Assembly (NCBI GenBank): GCA_022563115.1
Contig: JADFNY010000042.1
Location: 1 to 14,391, forward strand
Length of the DNA: 14,391 nucleotides
Origin: Acidobacteriota bacterium
GTDB lineage: Bacteria; Acidobacteriota; UBA890
Direction: 5' to 3'
The position numbers and the translations under genes are program-made. A model generated the notes under the pieces. It ran no database searches. It saw only the letters and a list, made by a program, of their open reading frames with translations, and was not told the DNA's origin. This document shows positions 7,278-14,129 of the stretch, piece after piece. Numbering within the stretch: the first letter of the stretch is position 1; each line of letters begins with the position of its first letter.

Positions 7278-8693
7278 TCATCGGTGAGCGGCGGGCCGCA
7301 GCGTGACGATGACGCACACGGTAGCCCCGGCGATGATACCCAGCAACGACGGCCACAGGTTTCCCGGGCCTGGGACCTCTCCGGTCCACCACAGGGCCAG
7401 CAGCCAGACGGTGACCGACGCAGCGACGGAGGCGAGAGTCGCAGCGTGGTCGGCGCGCGGCCAGTACAGGCCGGCGATCAGCGGCACCGCCAGCACGACC
7501 ACCAGGATCGTGTAAAAGGCGCTCAAGCCGCCGAGAATCGAGGGGAACGGCAGCGCGATCAACACCGAAGCCGACAGCCCCACGATGGCGGCGATGCGGC
7601 CGGCGCGCAGCAAGCCAGCATCGTCGACATCGGGGTTCCAGAAGCGCTGGTAGAAGTCACGCGCCATCGATGTCGACAGCATGAAAAGGACAGCGTCGGC
7701 CGATGAGAGCTCGGCCGAGACCACCGCGGCGAGGGCGAGCAACCCGACCGCCGGCGGCAATATCTCGACCAGCATCTGCGGCAACACCCAGCCGCTGTTC
7801 TCAAGGGAAAGCGGCACCGGCCAGTAGCTTCTGGCCAGGATACCCATCGCCACCGGGATGAACGCAAAGCCGGCCAAACCGACGGTGCTGAGCAGCAGGC
7901 CCTGCCGCACGGCGGACTCGTCGCGGGCCCCGAACGCCTTCTGCAACAGCCCGGGAGAGATCACGAACGAGGTCCCCAGCACGGTCACATACCCGGCTAT
8001 GCCGAGGCCGCCGATGCTCAGCGGTGACAAGTACTCCGCCCCCATCGTCTCCGCGGTCCCCCGCAGCGCCTCGAAACCACCGAGAACACGCGAAGCGGCG
8101 AGCAGGGCGACCGGAAAGGCGACCAGCTTCACTGCTAGCTGGACGACGTTGACGACCGCCGACGACCACAATCCACCGGCCGCGTAGTAGACCAGAACCA
8201 CGCCGCCGCCGAGGACGATCCCGTAGCTCAGTCCGACGCCGCTGAAGGCCTCGACGACATAACCGATGGCGACGATCTGCGACATCAAGATAAGCACCGA
8301 ACCAAACCAAAGGAACCCCATGACGATGGACCGGAGGGCGCCGCCGAAACGAATCTCCAGATAGTCGCCCACCGTCAAGCACTCGAGGTCGCGGGCCACC
8401 CGCCACATGCGGGGGCCTACGGTCAGGGCGAGCACCAACGTTCCCAGCACCGCCGACCCGGTCCACCATACCGCCGCGGCGCCGATGTCGTAGGCGAGTC
8501 CGGCGACCCCGACTGTCGTCCCCGATCCGATGTTCGCCGCCAACACCGTGGCCGCCAGCAACCCCGGCCCAAGGCGCCGTCCGGCGACGTAGAAATCCTC
8601 CGCCCGGTGCACCCGGCGACTCGCCCACAAGCCAACGCCGACCAGGACGAGGCCGTATAAGATCAGGACGATGATGGCCGCTGTGTTCACCAT
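7278..8693 (-). CDS. Sodium:solute symporter (SSS/SLC5 family)
   Basis: An inner-membrane Na+-coupled importer of 471 residues, very hydrophobic, with about 13 transmembrane helices expected for the family. Visible family features are the N-terminal helix followed by RRVHRAEDFYVAGR, then NIGSGTTVG in helix 2. The helix-8 segment AELSSADAVLFMLSTSMARD aligns with the SSS sodium-site consensus (S-[ST]-x-D-S-x-L ... D-x-Y). The substrate cannot be deduced. I chose the ATG at 8693 (MVNTAAIIV), a typical periplasmic N-terminus. The frame runs upstream to 8882, but that extension reads through the MITE-like element and looks non-coding. The Shine-Dalgarno site is weak. It lies upstream of the phosphoribosyltransferase on the same strand, so purine or nucleobase uptake is a guess from context only. 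Confidence 0.92.
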   Translation of the reverse strand: MVNTAAIIVLILYGLVLVGVGLWASRRVHRAEDFYVAGRRLGPGLLAATVLAANIGSGTTVGVAGLAYDIGAAAVWWTGSAVLGTLVLALTVGPRMWRVARDLECLTVGDYLEIRFGGALRSIVMGFLWFGSVLILMSQIVAIGYVVEAFSGVGLSYGIVLGGGVVLVYYAAGGLWSSAVVNVVQLAVKLVAFPVALLAASRVLGGFEALRGTAETMGAEYLSPLSIGGLGIAGYVTVLGTSFVISPGLLQKAFGARDESAVRQGLLLSTVGLAGFAFIPVAMGILARSYWPVPLSLENSGWVLPQMLVEILPPAVGLLALAAVVSAELSSADAVLFMLSTSMARDFYQRFWNPDVDDAGLLRAGRIAAIVGLSASVLIALPFPSILGGLSAFYTILVVVLAVPLIAGLYWPRADHAATLASVAASVTVWLLALWWTGEVPGPGNLWPSLLGIIAGATVCVIVTLRPAAHR

Positions 8694-8740
8694 GAACGAG
8701 GGGTCGATGCGGGACGTCGAGAGCGTGGCTCGCCAAGACC

Positions 8741-8924
8741 TTAACCCGGATTTCTTACCGGGTGGCATAGCGAGCGAGTACGAGGCGTGTGAAGACAAGG
8801 TGCGCGCCGGTTCGGGCGCGGAGACGTACTTCTCAGCACGTCGAGCACCCGAAGCAAGCGCAACACAGTACTCGCGCGCCATCGCGCTCGCGCAGTAGCC
8901 CCCCCGGTAAGAAGTCCGGGTTAA
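8741..8924. mobile_element. MITE-like element with terminal inverted repeats (family B)
   Basis: The left end (8741-8765) reads TTAACCCGGATTTCTTACCG then GGTGG. The right end (8900-8924) is its reverse complement at 23 of 25 positions, and both ends terminate in TTAA. About 134 bp lie between, with weaker inverted similarity continuing inside (GCGAGCGAG against GCGAGCGCG). No transposase is encoded. It sits in the region upstream of the symporter start and interrupts what would otherwise be its leader. TTAA may be a duplicated target or part of the repeat. A non-autonomous transposable element or a large palindromic intergenic repeat are the likely readings. Confidence 0.7.
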
Positions 8925-9215
8925 CAGCAGGCAATGGCGAACGTGCGGTGGGCCCGGTTACGCCGCCAAGGGCGCAGATGCACGGCGCCGCGGGGACAGA
9001 GTTGACGCTTTGCCGTCGCCCCCATAAGCTGCCCGCAGCCCACCCGGTTATGTCGTCGAACCGGTTCTTTTCAGCCACAGTGCACCGGCCCACCCGAGCA
9101 GGGGTGACTCGCGAGGGCCTGCCGGCAGGGGCGCCTTGTTGCAGCACGTTTCCCGCCGCCGTCTATTCGCGACGTGCCCGTGCGGGCCGACTCAGAGTAA
9201 GGACGCACGGGGTCC
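8925..9215 (+). promoter_or_regulatory. Upstream region of the glutamine synthetase gene
   Basis: No gene is supported in this 291-nt stretch; together with the element at 8741-8924 it makes the longest gene-free region of the window (8694-9215). It holds TTGACG at 9002-9007 with only a poor -10 candidate (CATAAG, 9023-9028, 15-nt spacing). There is a perfect 12-bp palindrome, CCTGCCGGCAGG, at 9118-9129. A GTAAGGA Shine-Dalgarno-like site lies at 9197-9203, 12 nt before the ATG. The palindrome could be an operator, but I recognise no known nitrogen-regulator consensus. Confidence 0.35.
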
Positions 9216-10646
9216 ATGAGCAACGACTTCATCCAGCGAGTACGCGAATTCTCGGACGAGATGGTCGCCTACACCGCCAAGCACGTGCCTGTCGAACACG
9301 GGGTTCCCCAGGGCCTGAACCTCAAGACCAAGGAAGAGGTGCTCGCCTACATCAGGGAGCACGAGATCACCTCGATCCGCCTGTGGTTCACCGACATCCT
9401 CGGCTTTGTCAAGAAGTTCGAGGTCACCCCGGCCGAGATCGAAGGCGCTTTCGATGAGGGCATGGGCTTCGACGGCTCCTCCGTCGAGGGCTACCAGCGC
9501 ATCCACGAAAGCGACATGGTCGCTTTCCCGATCCCCGAGACGGCACAGTTCATCCCGTTCCAGGTGGGCCCGGCCCGTTGCATCCGCATGTTCGCGGAGA
9601 TCCGCAGCCCCGACGGCACGCCGTACGCCGGCGACCCGCGCGTCATCTTGCAGCGTGGGCTGGGGCGGCTGAAAAAACACGGCTTCTCGCACATGAACAT
9701 CGGCCCCGAGGCCGAATTCTTCTACTTCGCCTCCGACCGGGCCCCCGAAGTGCTCGACAAGGCGGGCTACTTCGACATGGTCCCGGTCGACGTCGGCGAC
9801 GACTTCCGTGAGGCGACGCGGTTCGCCCTGCAGGCGATGGGCATCAACGTCGAGTACATGCACCACGAGGTAGCCCACAGCCAACACGAGATCGATCTCA
9901 AATACTCCAGGGCCCTGTGCATGGCCGACAACCTGCAGACGTACAAGTGGCTGGTCAAAGAGATTGCGCGGCGCAACGGCATCTACGCGACGTTCATGCC
10001 CAAGCCGCTCTCGGACCAGAACGGCAGCGGCATGCACGTCCACCTGTCGATCTTCAGCGACGAGAAGAGCAACGCTTTCTACGACGCCAACGACGCCCAC
10101 CACCTGTCGAAGACGGCACGCCACTTCCTCGCCGGCGTCCTCGCCAACGCCCGCGGCATGTGCCTGATCACCAACCAGTGGTACAACTCGTACAAGCGGC
10201 TGGTTCCCGGCTACGAGGCGCCGGTGTATATCGCCTGGGCGGAGCGCAACCGTTCGGCGCTGGTCCGGATTCCGATGTACAAGCCCGGCAACGAGGTGGC
10301 CACCCGTATCGAGCTGCGCTTCCCCGACGCCGCCTGCAACCCGTACCTCGCCTTCGCGGTGATGCTGTCGGCCGGCCTCAAGGGTCTCGACGACGAGCTG
10401 CCGCTCGCTGATCCGGTGATCGACGATTTGTATTGCTACACGCCACTGCAGCGCGAGCAACAGGGCATCGACTCACTGCCCCACGACCTCTACGATGCGA
10501 TCCAGGCGGCGATCTCTTCCGAGGTGGTTCGCGCCACGCTCGGCGATGACGTTCTTGACAAGCTCCTCGAAACCAAGCTCGAGGAGTACGAGGGGTATCG
10601 TCTGCACGTATCGCATCGAGAGTTCGACGAAAGCATCAATCTGTAG
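9216..10646 (+). CDS. glnA: Glutamine synthetase, type I (alpha-like, non-adenylylated)
   Basis: It condenses glutamate, ammonia and ATP to glutamine in the cytoplasm, normally as a dodecamer. It has 476 residues. Motifs seen: FTDILG (58-63), FDGSSVEGYQR (85-95, including the arginine equivalent to feedback-site R62 of the Bacillus enzyme), GPEAEFF (163-169), HHEVAHSQHEID, the ATP/glutamate loop NGSGMHVH (269-276), NSYKRLVPGYEAP and NRSALVRIP (345-353). The C-terminus follows the GSI-alpha pattern (IDSLPHDLYDA) and has no NLYDLP adenylylation site, so GlnE-type control is not expected. It carries about 35 extra N-terminal residues, and PMYKPGNEVATRIELRF replaces the Bacillus SRG-ISTR segment. 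A related activity (gamma-glutamylamide synthetase) is therefore possible. A membrane-protein gene follows after 36 nt. Confidence 0.93.
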   Translation: MSNDFIQRVREFSDEMVAYTAKHVPVEHGVPQGLNLKTKEEVLAYIREHEITSIRLWFTDILGFVKKFEVTPAEIEGAFDEGMGFDGSSVEGYQRIHESDMVAFPIPETAQFIPFQVGPARCIRMFAEIRSPDGTPYAGDPRVILQRGLGRLKKHGFSHMNIGPEAEFFYFASDRAPEVLDKAGYFDMVPVDVGDDFREATRFALQAMGINVEYMHHEVAHSQHEIDLKYSRALCMADNLQTYKWLVKEIARRNGIYATFMPKPLSDQNGSGMHVHLSIFSDEKSNAFYDANDAHHLSKTARHFLAGVLANARGMCLITNQWYNSYKRLVPGYEAPVYIAWAERNRSALVRIPMYKPGNEVATRIELRFPDAACNPYLAFAVMLSAGLKGLDDELPLADPVIDDLYCYTPLQREQQGIDSLPHDLYDAIQAAISSEVVRATLGDDVLDKLLETKLEEYEGYRLHVSHREFDESINL

Positions 10647-10682
10647 GGCGGTCGGGACGGCTCCTGAAAAGGGATTCGGGGG

Positions 10683-11618
10683 ATGACACCGAGCACGGAA
10701 AACACCGATCAATTGCTCGAGTGGCATCCCGGCCCAACCGACGCCGCGACCACCAACGTCCTCGCGGCGCTGGCTTGGGGGGCGCGGCGGGCTTGGAAAT
10801 CCAAGCTTCTGCTCGGCTACCTGTGGCTGTTCTACTTCCTCCTCGTCGAGGGCGCCGGCAGCGTCGTCCTGGCGGCGCTGCGCGCTTCCACGAGCTGGTC
10901 GACGACGGCACGATCGCTGGCCGCGGAGTCGGTTGCCGGCTCGTTGTTCTCGGCCCCGACCCTCGACGCTGGCTATCGCACCATTTTGGTCGAATCGGTG
11001 GCCCGGCCTCTGTGGAGCCCGAGCGCCTACTTCGTCCTGTTCTTCGGGGTCATCGCCGGCGGCTCCATCGCCTACCTGCATGCCCCACGCCCGGCGCCTC
11101 TGCTCGCCCAGCTAGGGGCGAGCTGTGGGATCTACCTGGGGCGCTTCGTGCGTCTGATCCTGATCGCGGCGTCGATCTTCTGGCTGCTCACCGTCAGCGC
11201 TGCGGCTCTGTTCGGTTCGGGCACGGCCGGGTCGTCGGTGTGGGTCCGCGTCGTCTTGATTCAGATCACGATTGCGTTCTGGGCGGCGGTTGTCGACTAC
11301 ACACGGGTGCGGACCGTGGCGCGTGACAGCCGCTCGATGTTGATGGAGACCCTGCGGTCATTGGGGTTCGTGGTTCGCAACCTGCCCCGCATCCTGTCGC
11401 TCGAGATCCTGTTCGTGGCCCTCGCCTTCGTGACCGGCGCGGTAGTGCTCACGGCGGCGGGTGCCTTACGGGGGCTTCTGCCGGCAGGGGAGGTCGCCTT
11501 CGTCGCCGAGCAGGTCTACGTGATCGCGCTGTTGTGGGTGCGCCTCACCGTGTGGGGGGCGATGCTGGCCCTGTACCAGGGCATCTCCCTCGAGCGCCTG
11601 TCGAGAGCCAGCGGCTAG
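10683..11618 (+). CDS. Six-helix integral membrane protein of unknown function
   Basis: 311 residues with no family I recognise. AAAAGGGA lies 9 nt before the ATG. After a soluble N-terminal tail of about 40 residues, likely membrane helices are at about 41-66, 114-132, 153-177, 186-204, 237-262 and 271-300. A positively charged loop (VRTVARDSRS, about 209-218) lies between helices 4 and 5. Acidic or polar residues inside helices are few, which argues against an obvious transporter or enzyme. It starts 36 nt after the glutamine synthetase, so co-transcription is likely, but no functional link is evident. Its stop and that of the convergent SDR share CTAG at 11615-11618. Confidence 0.8.
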   Translation: MTPSTENTDQLLEWHPGPTDAATTNVLAALAWGARRAWKSKLLLGYLWLFYFLLVEGAGSVVLAALRASTSWSTTARSLAAESVAGSLFSAPTLDAGYRTILVESVARPLWSPSAYFVLFFGVIAGGSIAYLHAPRPAPLLAQLGASCGIYLGRFVRLILIAASIFWLLTVSAAALFGSGTAGSSVWVRVVLIQITIAFWAAVVDYTRVRTVARDSRSMLMETLRSLGFVVRNLPRILSLEILFVALAFVTGAVVLTAAGALRGLLPAGEVAFVAEQVYVIALLWVRLTVWGAMLALYQGISLERLSRASG

Positions 11619-12403
11619 GTTACCGACTGGCTACGCCCGCCATCGACGGCGATCGTCGTGCCGTGAACGTAGGCGGCCTGCTCCGAGGAGAGAAAGACGA
11701 CCACGTTGGCGAACTCCTCCGGCGTCGCCAGTCTGCGGAGCGGAACCATCGAAGCCCAGTTCTTGAACACTTGATCCTCCGCGATACCGTCGCGCGCCGC
11801 GATGTTGGCCGCCAACTGGCCCAGGCGGTCGGTGGTCGTGTAGCCGGGACAGACGTTGTTGATCACCACCTGATCCGGGCCGACCTCGTTGGCCAGGGTC
11901 TTTGCCCAGCCGACGACGGCCATCCGGATGCTATTGGAGAGAATCAGCCCATCAACGGGCTGCTTCACCGAGGTCGACGTGATGTTGATGATGCGGCCCC
12001 ACCGCTGCGCCCGCATGGCGGGCAACAGCCGCCGGGTGAGCTCCACCGCGGACATCAGGGTCAAGTCGACGGCGGCCCTCCAGTCGGCTTCGCTCAAATC
12101 ATCGAAAGTGCCCGGCGGCGGGCCTCCGGCGTTATTGACGAGGATGTCGATCGTCCCGAAGTGCTCGAGCGCCGCGCCGGCGAGCGTATCGATCTGCTCT
12201 ACCGACGTCAGGTCGGTCGGAACCCCGAGTACCTCGACCCCTTCCGCTTCCAGGGCGGCGGCCGCGGTGGCGAGCTTGTCCTCGCTGCGGGCGCAGATCA
12301 CCAGGTTCGCCCCGGCCCTCGCCAAGCCGATGGCGGATGCCAAGCCGAGGCCTTGAGACGCACCGCAAACAACGGCAGCGCGGCCGGCCAGATCAATCTT
12401 CAT
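11615..12403 (-). CDS. Short-chain dehydrogenase/reductase-like protein lacking the catalytic Tyr/Lys
   Basis: A 262-residue SDR fold. Seen are the nucleotide loop GASQGLG (14-20), D64 of the adenine site, NNAGG (90-94), NITSTS with the likely catalytic Ser (140-145), and CPGYTTT after the active site. The YxxxK motif is absent: the aligned segment is GLILSNSIRMAV (152-163), and no tyrosine occurs before the CPGYTTT segment. From memory this matches a subgroup of FabG-like SDRs (CDD cd05344) described as lacking a perfect catalytic tetrad. The reaction is unknown. The ATG at 12403 is preceded by GGGGTGG; a GTG at 12409 is an alternative. It overlaps the cupin gene by 11 bp on the same strand, so the two are translated together. 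It ends tail to tail with the membrane-protein gene. Confidence 0.9.
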   Translation of the reverse strand: MKIDLAGRAAVVCGASQGLGLASAIGLARAGANLVICARSEDKLATAAAALEAEGVEVLGVPTDLTSVEQIDTLAGAALEHFGTIDILVNNAGGPPPGTFDDLSEADWRAAVDLTLMSAVELTRRLLPAMRAQRWGRIINITSTSVKQPVDGLILSNSIRMAVVGWAKTLANEVGPDQVVINNVCPGYTTTDRLGQLAANIAARDGIAEDQVFKNWASMVPLRRLATPEEFANVVVFLSSEQAAYVHGTTIAVDGGRSQSVT

Positions 12404-12758
12404 CGCCACCCCGCAGGTAGGCGTCGTCGCCGCGGAGCCAGTCGTCGCGAATCGGGCTGAAGCAATCGAGATCTACGGTGTCTTCGAGGGCAACCGCGGC
12501 GTGCTCGACGTTCGAGGGGATGACCAAGGTCTCGCCGCTGCGAACGTCGATCACGCTCCCATCGTCCATCGTGAACCGCAGGCACCCCGAGACGACATAG
12601 GTAATCTGCTCGCTCTCGTGGCTGTGGGCCGGTACCTCGGCGCCTTCGGCGAGCTCGACGATCGCCGCCATGACCTTCTCCCCGGTGACGATGCGGCGCT
12701 TGATCTTCGACGAAAGTATCTCCTGCGGGATGTCGTCCCAGGCCGTATGACGGACCAC
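12393..12758 (-). CDS. Small single-domain cupin protein
   Basis: 121 residues forming one cupin barrel. Metal-binding motif 1 is PAHSHESEQITYVVSG (43-58), with H45, H47 and E50/Q51 as likely ligands. Motif 2 is GETLVIPSNVEHAA (75-88), with H86. Such proteins bind Fe, Mn or Zn and act as dioxygenases, isomerases or small-molecule sensors; the substrate is not readable here. The start is a GTG at 12758 with a strong GAGGAGG 5 nt upstream. The stop overlaps the start of the SDR, suggesting the two act on the same metabolite. It diverges from the CPBP protease gene across an inverted repeat. Confidence 0.9.
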   Translation of the reverse strand: MVRHTAWDDIPQEILSSKIKRRIVTGEKVMAAIVELAEGAEVPAHSHESEQITYVVSGCLRFTMDDGSVIDVRSGETLVIPSNVEHAAVALEDTVDLDCFSPIRDDWLRGDDAYLRGGDED

Positions 12759-12781
12759 GTCTGCCTCCTCGGTAATCGGTA

Positions 12782-12805
12782 CACAAATCGGGCAACGAAT
12801 TTGTG
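12782..12805. promoter_or_regulatory. Inverted repeat CACAAAT-N10-ATTTGTG between divergent genes
   Basis: Perfect 7-bp arms (12782-12788 and 12799-12805) with a 10-nt spacer, 24 bp in all, lie between the cupin start (12758, minus) and the CPBP gene (plus). The size and symmetry fit a dimeric repressor or activator operator. The right arm overlaps the GTG at 12803 used as the CPBP start. A TACAAT (12817-12822) just downstream could be a -10 element, but that would put transcription after the GTG, so either the start or this promoter reading is wrong. Confidence 0.45.
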
Positions 12806-13591
12806 GGAGTGTGCGCTACAATCAGGGAAGGTCGCAACGTAGCATGGGATTTCAGGCCCATCAACGAAGCACGCACAAGCTGGGGACAGACACTCGTCGT
12901 CGTCGGGACGTGTGCGCTCCTCAGTGCCCTGGCGATGGTCCTCGACTGGCGGATCCGGCCCCCGGGTCCCAGCCTCCCGCCGTTGCCTCTCGCCCTCGTC
13001 GTCTTCTTTGCGGTCTTCTGCATCATGGCCGCCTTCGCGGTCTGGACCGCCACCAGCCTCGGGTTGCTGTCGTTTCTCCTTCTCTCGCGGCTGTCCGTGC
13101 GCCGCAAGTGGCTGCGCTTCGCCGTCTACGGGGTCGGGGCCGGATTTCTGATCTACCTGACCAACGAATTGTATCTGGCGATCGCGGGAGCTCCGTTTCG
13201 CCCCGGCCCGGTCTACAACCTCGACAACCACCTCAAGGTGTTCACGCTGTCGGCGCGGGCGGCGTTCTCTGAGGAGACGATGTTTCGGTTGTTCGCCATC
13301 CCGTTTTTGGTCTCGTTAGGGATGCGCTTCTACGGCTGGCGTCCGCGCTTCGGCTTCGAGTCAGCCGCCTCGGACCAACCGCGGGTGCCTACCAGCCCCC
13401 CCAAGCGGCTGGTGCTGATCGCCCTGCTGGTCTCGGCGTTGATGTTCGGCGTAGCGCATGGCACCAACCCGGTTGCCGCTTCCCTGTTCGGACTGGTTCT
13501 CGGAGTGGCGTTCCTGCGCGGTGGCTGGGAGTCCGCGGTAACCGCCCACTTCCTGGGCAACTACCTGCTGTTTGCCGGCATCTATTTATGA
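12803..13591 (+). CDS. CPBP family intramembrane metalloprotease (CAAX prenyl protease-related)
   Basis: 262 residues with several membrane helices and all three family motifs: EETMFR (157-162, EExxxR), FGVAH (215-219, FxxxH) and HFLGN (249-253, HxxxN). The glutamates and histidines are the expected metal and catalytic residues in the membrane. Bacterial members cleave or process membrane peptides, or act in bacteriocin immunity; the target here is unknown. The start is unsure: GTGs at 12803 and 12809 are the only standard starts before the first helix, and neither has a clear ribosome site. AGGGAAGG at 12824-12831 is followed by no in-frame standard start at usable distance. It is divergent from the cupin gene. 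Confidence 0.87.
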   Translation: MGVCATIREGRNVAWDFRPINEARTSWGQTLVVVGTCALLSALAMVLDWRIRPPGPSLPPLPLALVVFFAVFCIMAAFAVWTATSLGLLSFLLLSRLSVRRKWLRFAVYGVGAGFLIYLTNELYLAIAGAPFRPGPVYNLDNHLKVFTLSARAAFSEETMFRLFAIPFLVSLGMRFYGWRPRFGFESAASDQPRVPTSPPKRLVLIALLVSALMFGVAHGTNPVAASLFGLVLGVAFLRGGWESAVTAHFLGNYLLFAGIYL

Positions 13592-13623
13592 AACCCACAG
13601 TCGCTTTTTTCGTCGAATATGCA

Positions 13624-13650
13624 AGCAGGCTGCGGAAGAACTCCCGGGGG
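13624..13650. repeat. Palindromic repeat, family A, copy 3 (single arm)
   Basis: AGCAGGCTGCGGAAGAACTC followed by CCGGGGG matches the left arm of the copy at 289-309, with two substitutions over the arm, and similarity continues into the GC-rich stretch after it. No right arm follows, so this is a decayed or half copy. It lies in the 110-nt gap between the CPBP protease and the small membrane protein. A small hairpin (GCCTCGG-CCGAGGC, 13652-13666) directly follows. Confidence 0.65.
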
Positions 13651-13701
13651 CGCCTCGGGCCGAGGCCGACGATTTGACGAGAACCTGAGAGAGGAGACCC
13701 G

Positions 13702-14031
13702 ATGTTCGAGTTCATGGGGCTGATCGGGCTGATCTTCGTCGTTGGCCTGGTCCTGCTGGCGGGCTGGATCGTGCTGCTGCCCTTCTACCTGCTGTTCCGG
13801 CTCCTGGGTTTCGCCATCAAGGTCGGCTTCGCAGGCATCTTCGTGGCCTTCTGCGGGATCCTATTGCTGCCGCTATTCGTGGTGATCGGGGCGATCCTCT
13901 TCCTCAAGGTCCTGATTTTCGGGATCCCACTGCTCATCGCCATCGCGCTGTTGAGCTGGCTGGCGGGCTTTTTCCGCCGCGACGAACGGGCCCCCATCAT
14001 CGTTCAGGCGGTGCCGCCGGCGGCGCCGTAA
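13702..14031 (+). CDS. Small hydrophobic membrane protein, unknown function
   Basis: 109 residues. A strong AGAGAGGAG site precedes the ATG. Almost the whole chain is hydrophobic, with about three membrane helices at roughly 6-34, 40-63 and 64-90. A short charged and proline-rich tail follows (FFRRDERAP ... VPPAAP). There are no conserved catalytic residues that I recognise. Its neighbour upstream is the CPBP protease, but a repeat remnant lies between them, so an operon is not certain. The good ribosome site makes a real gene likely. Confidence 0.75.
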   Translation: MFEFMGLIGLIFVVGLVLLAGWIVLLPFYLLFRLLGFAIKVGFAGIFVAFCGILLLPLFVVIGAILFLKVLIFGIPLLIAIALLSWLAGFFRRDERAPIIVQAVPPAAP

Positions 14032-14078
14032 TCTCGCGACCGTCGAGCACCCCGCCGGCGATCTTCCCGGAGTTCGTG

Positions 14079-14092
14079 GGCACGGGCGTGCC
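14079..14092. terminator. Possible hairpin between convergent genes
   Basis: GGCACG-GG-CGTGCC forms a 6-bp GC-rich stem in the 98-nt gap between two convergent genes (stops at 14031 and 14130). No T-run follows on either strand, so intrinsic termination is only a weak suggestion. Confidence 0.2.
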
Positions 14093-14129
14093 GTGACTCG
14101 GCGTCGGCTACCAAGCAGCAGCATTCGAC

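Noticed and set aside
8694..8882. N-terminal extension of the symporter to 8882
   Set aside because: The extra 63 residues read through the terminal repeat of the MITE-like element (MPPGKKSG), and the family starts at the hydrophobic MVNTAAIIV.
9192..10460. 422-codon open frame opposite the glutamine synthetase gene
   Set aside because: Antisense shadow in codon-biased GC-rich DNA; the product has no recognisable motif and the plus strand is unmistakably glutamine synthetase.
12844..13272. ATG at 12844 after the AGGGAAGG site as the CPBP start
   Set aside because: It lies in another frame and gives a non-membrane, Arg-rich product without CPBP motifs; a frameshift would be needed.
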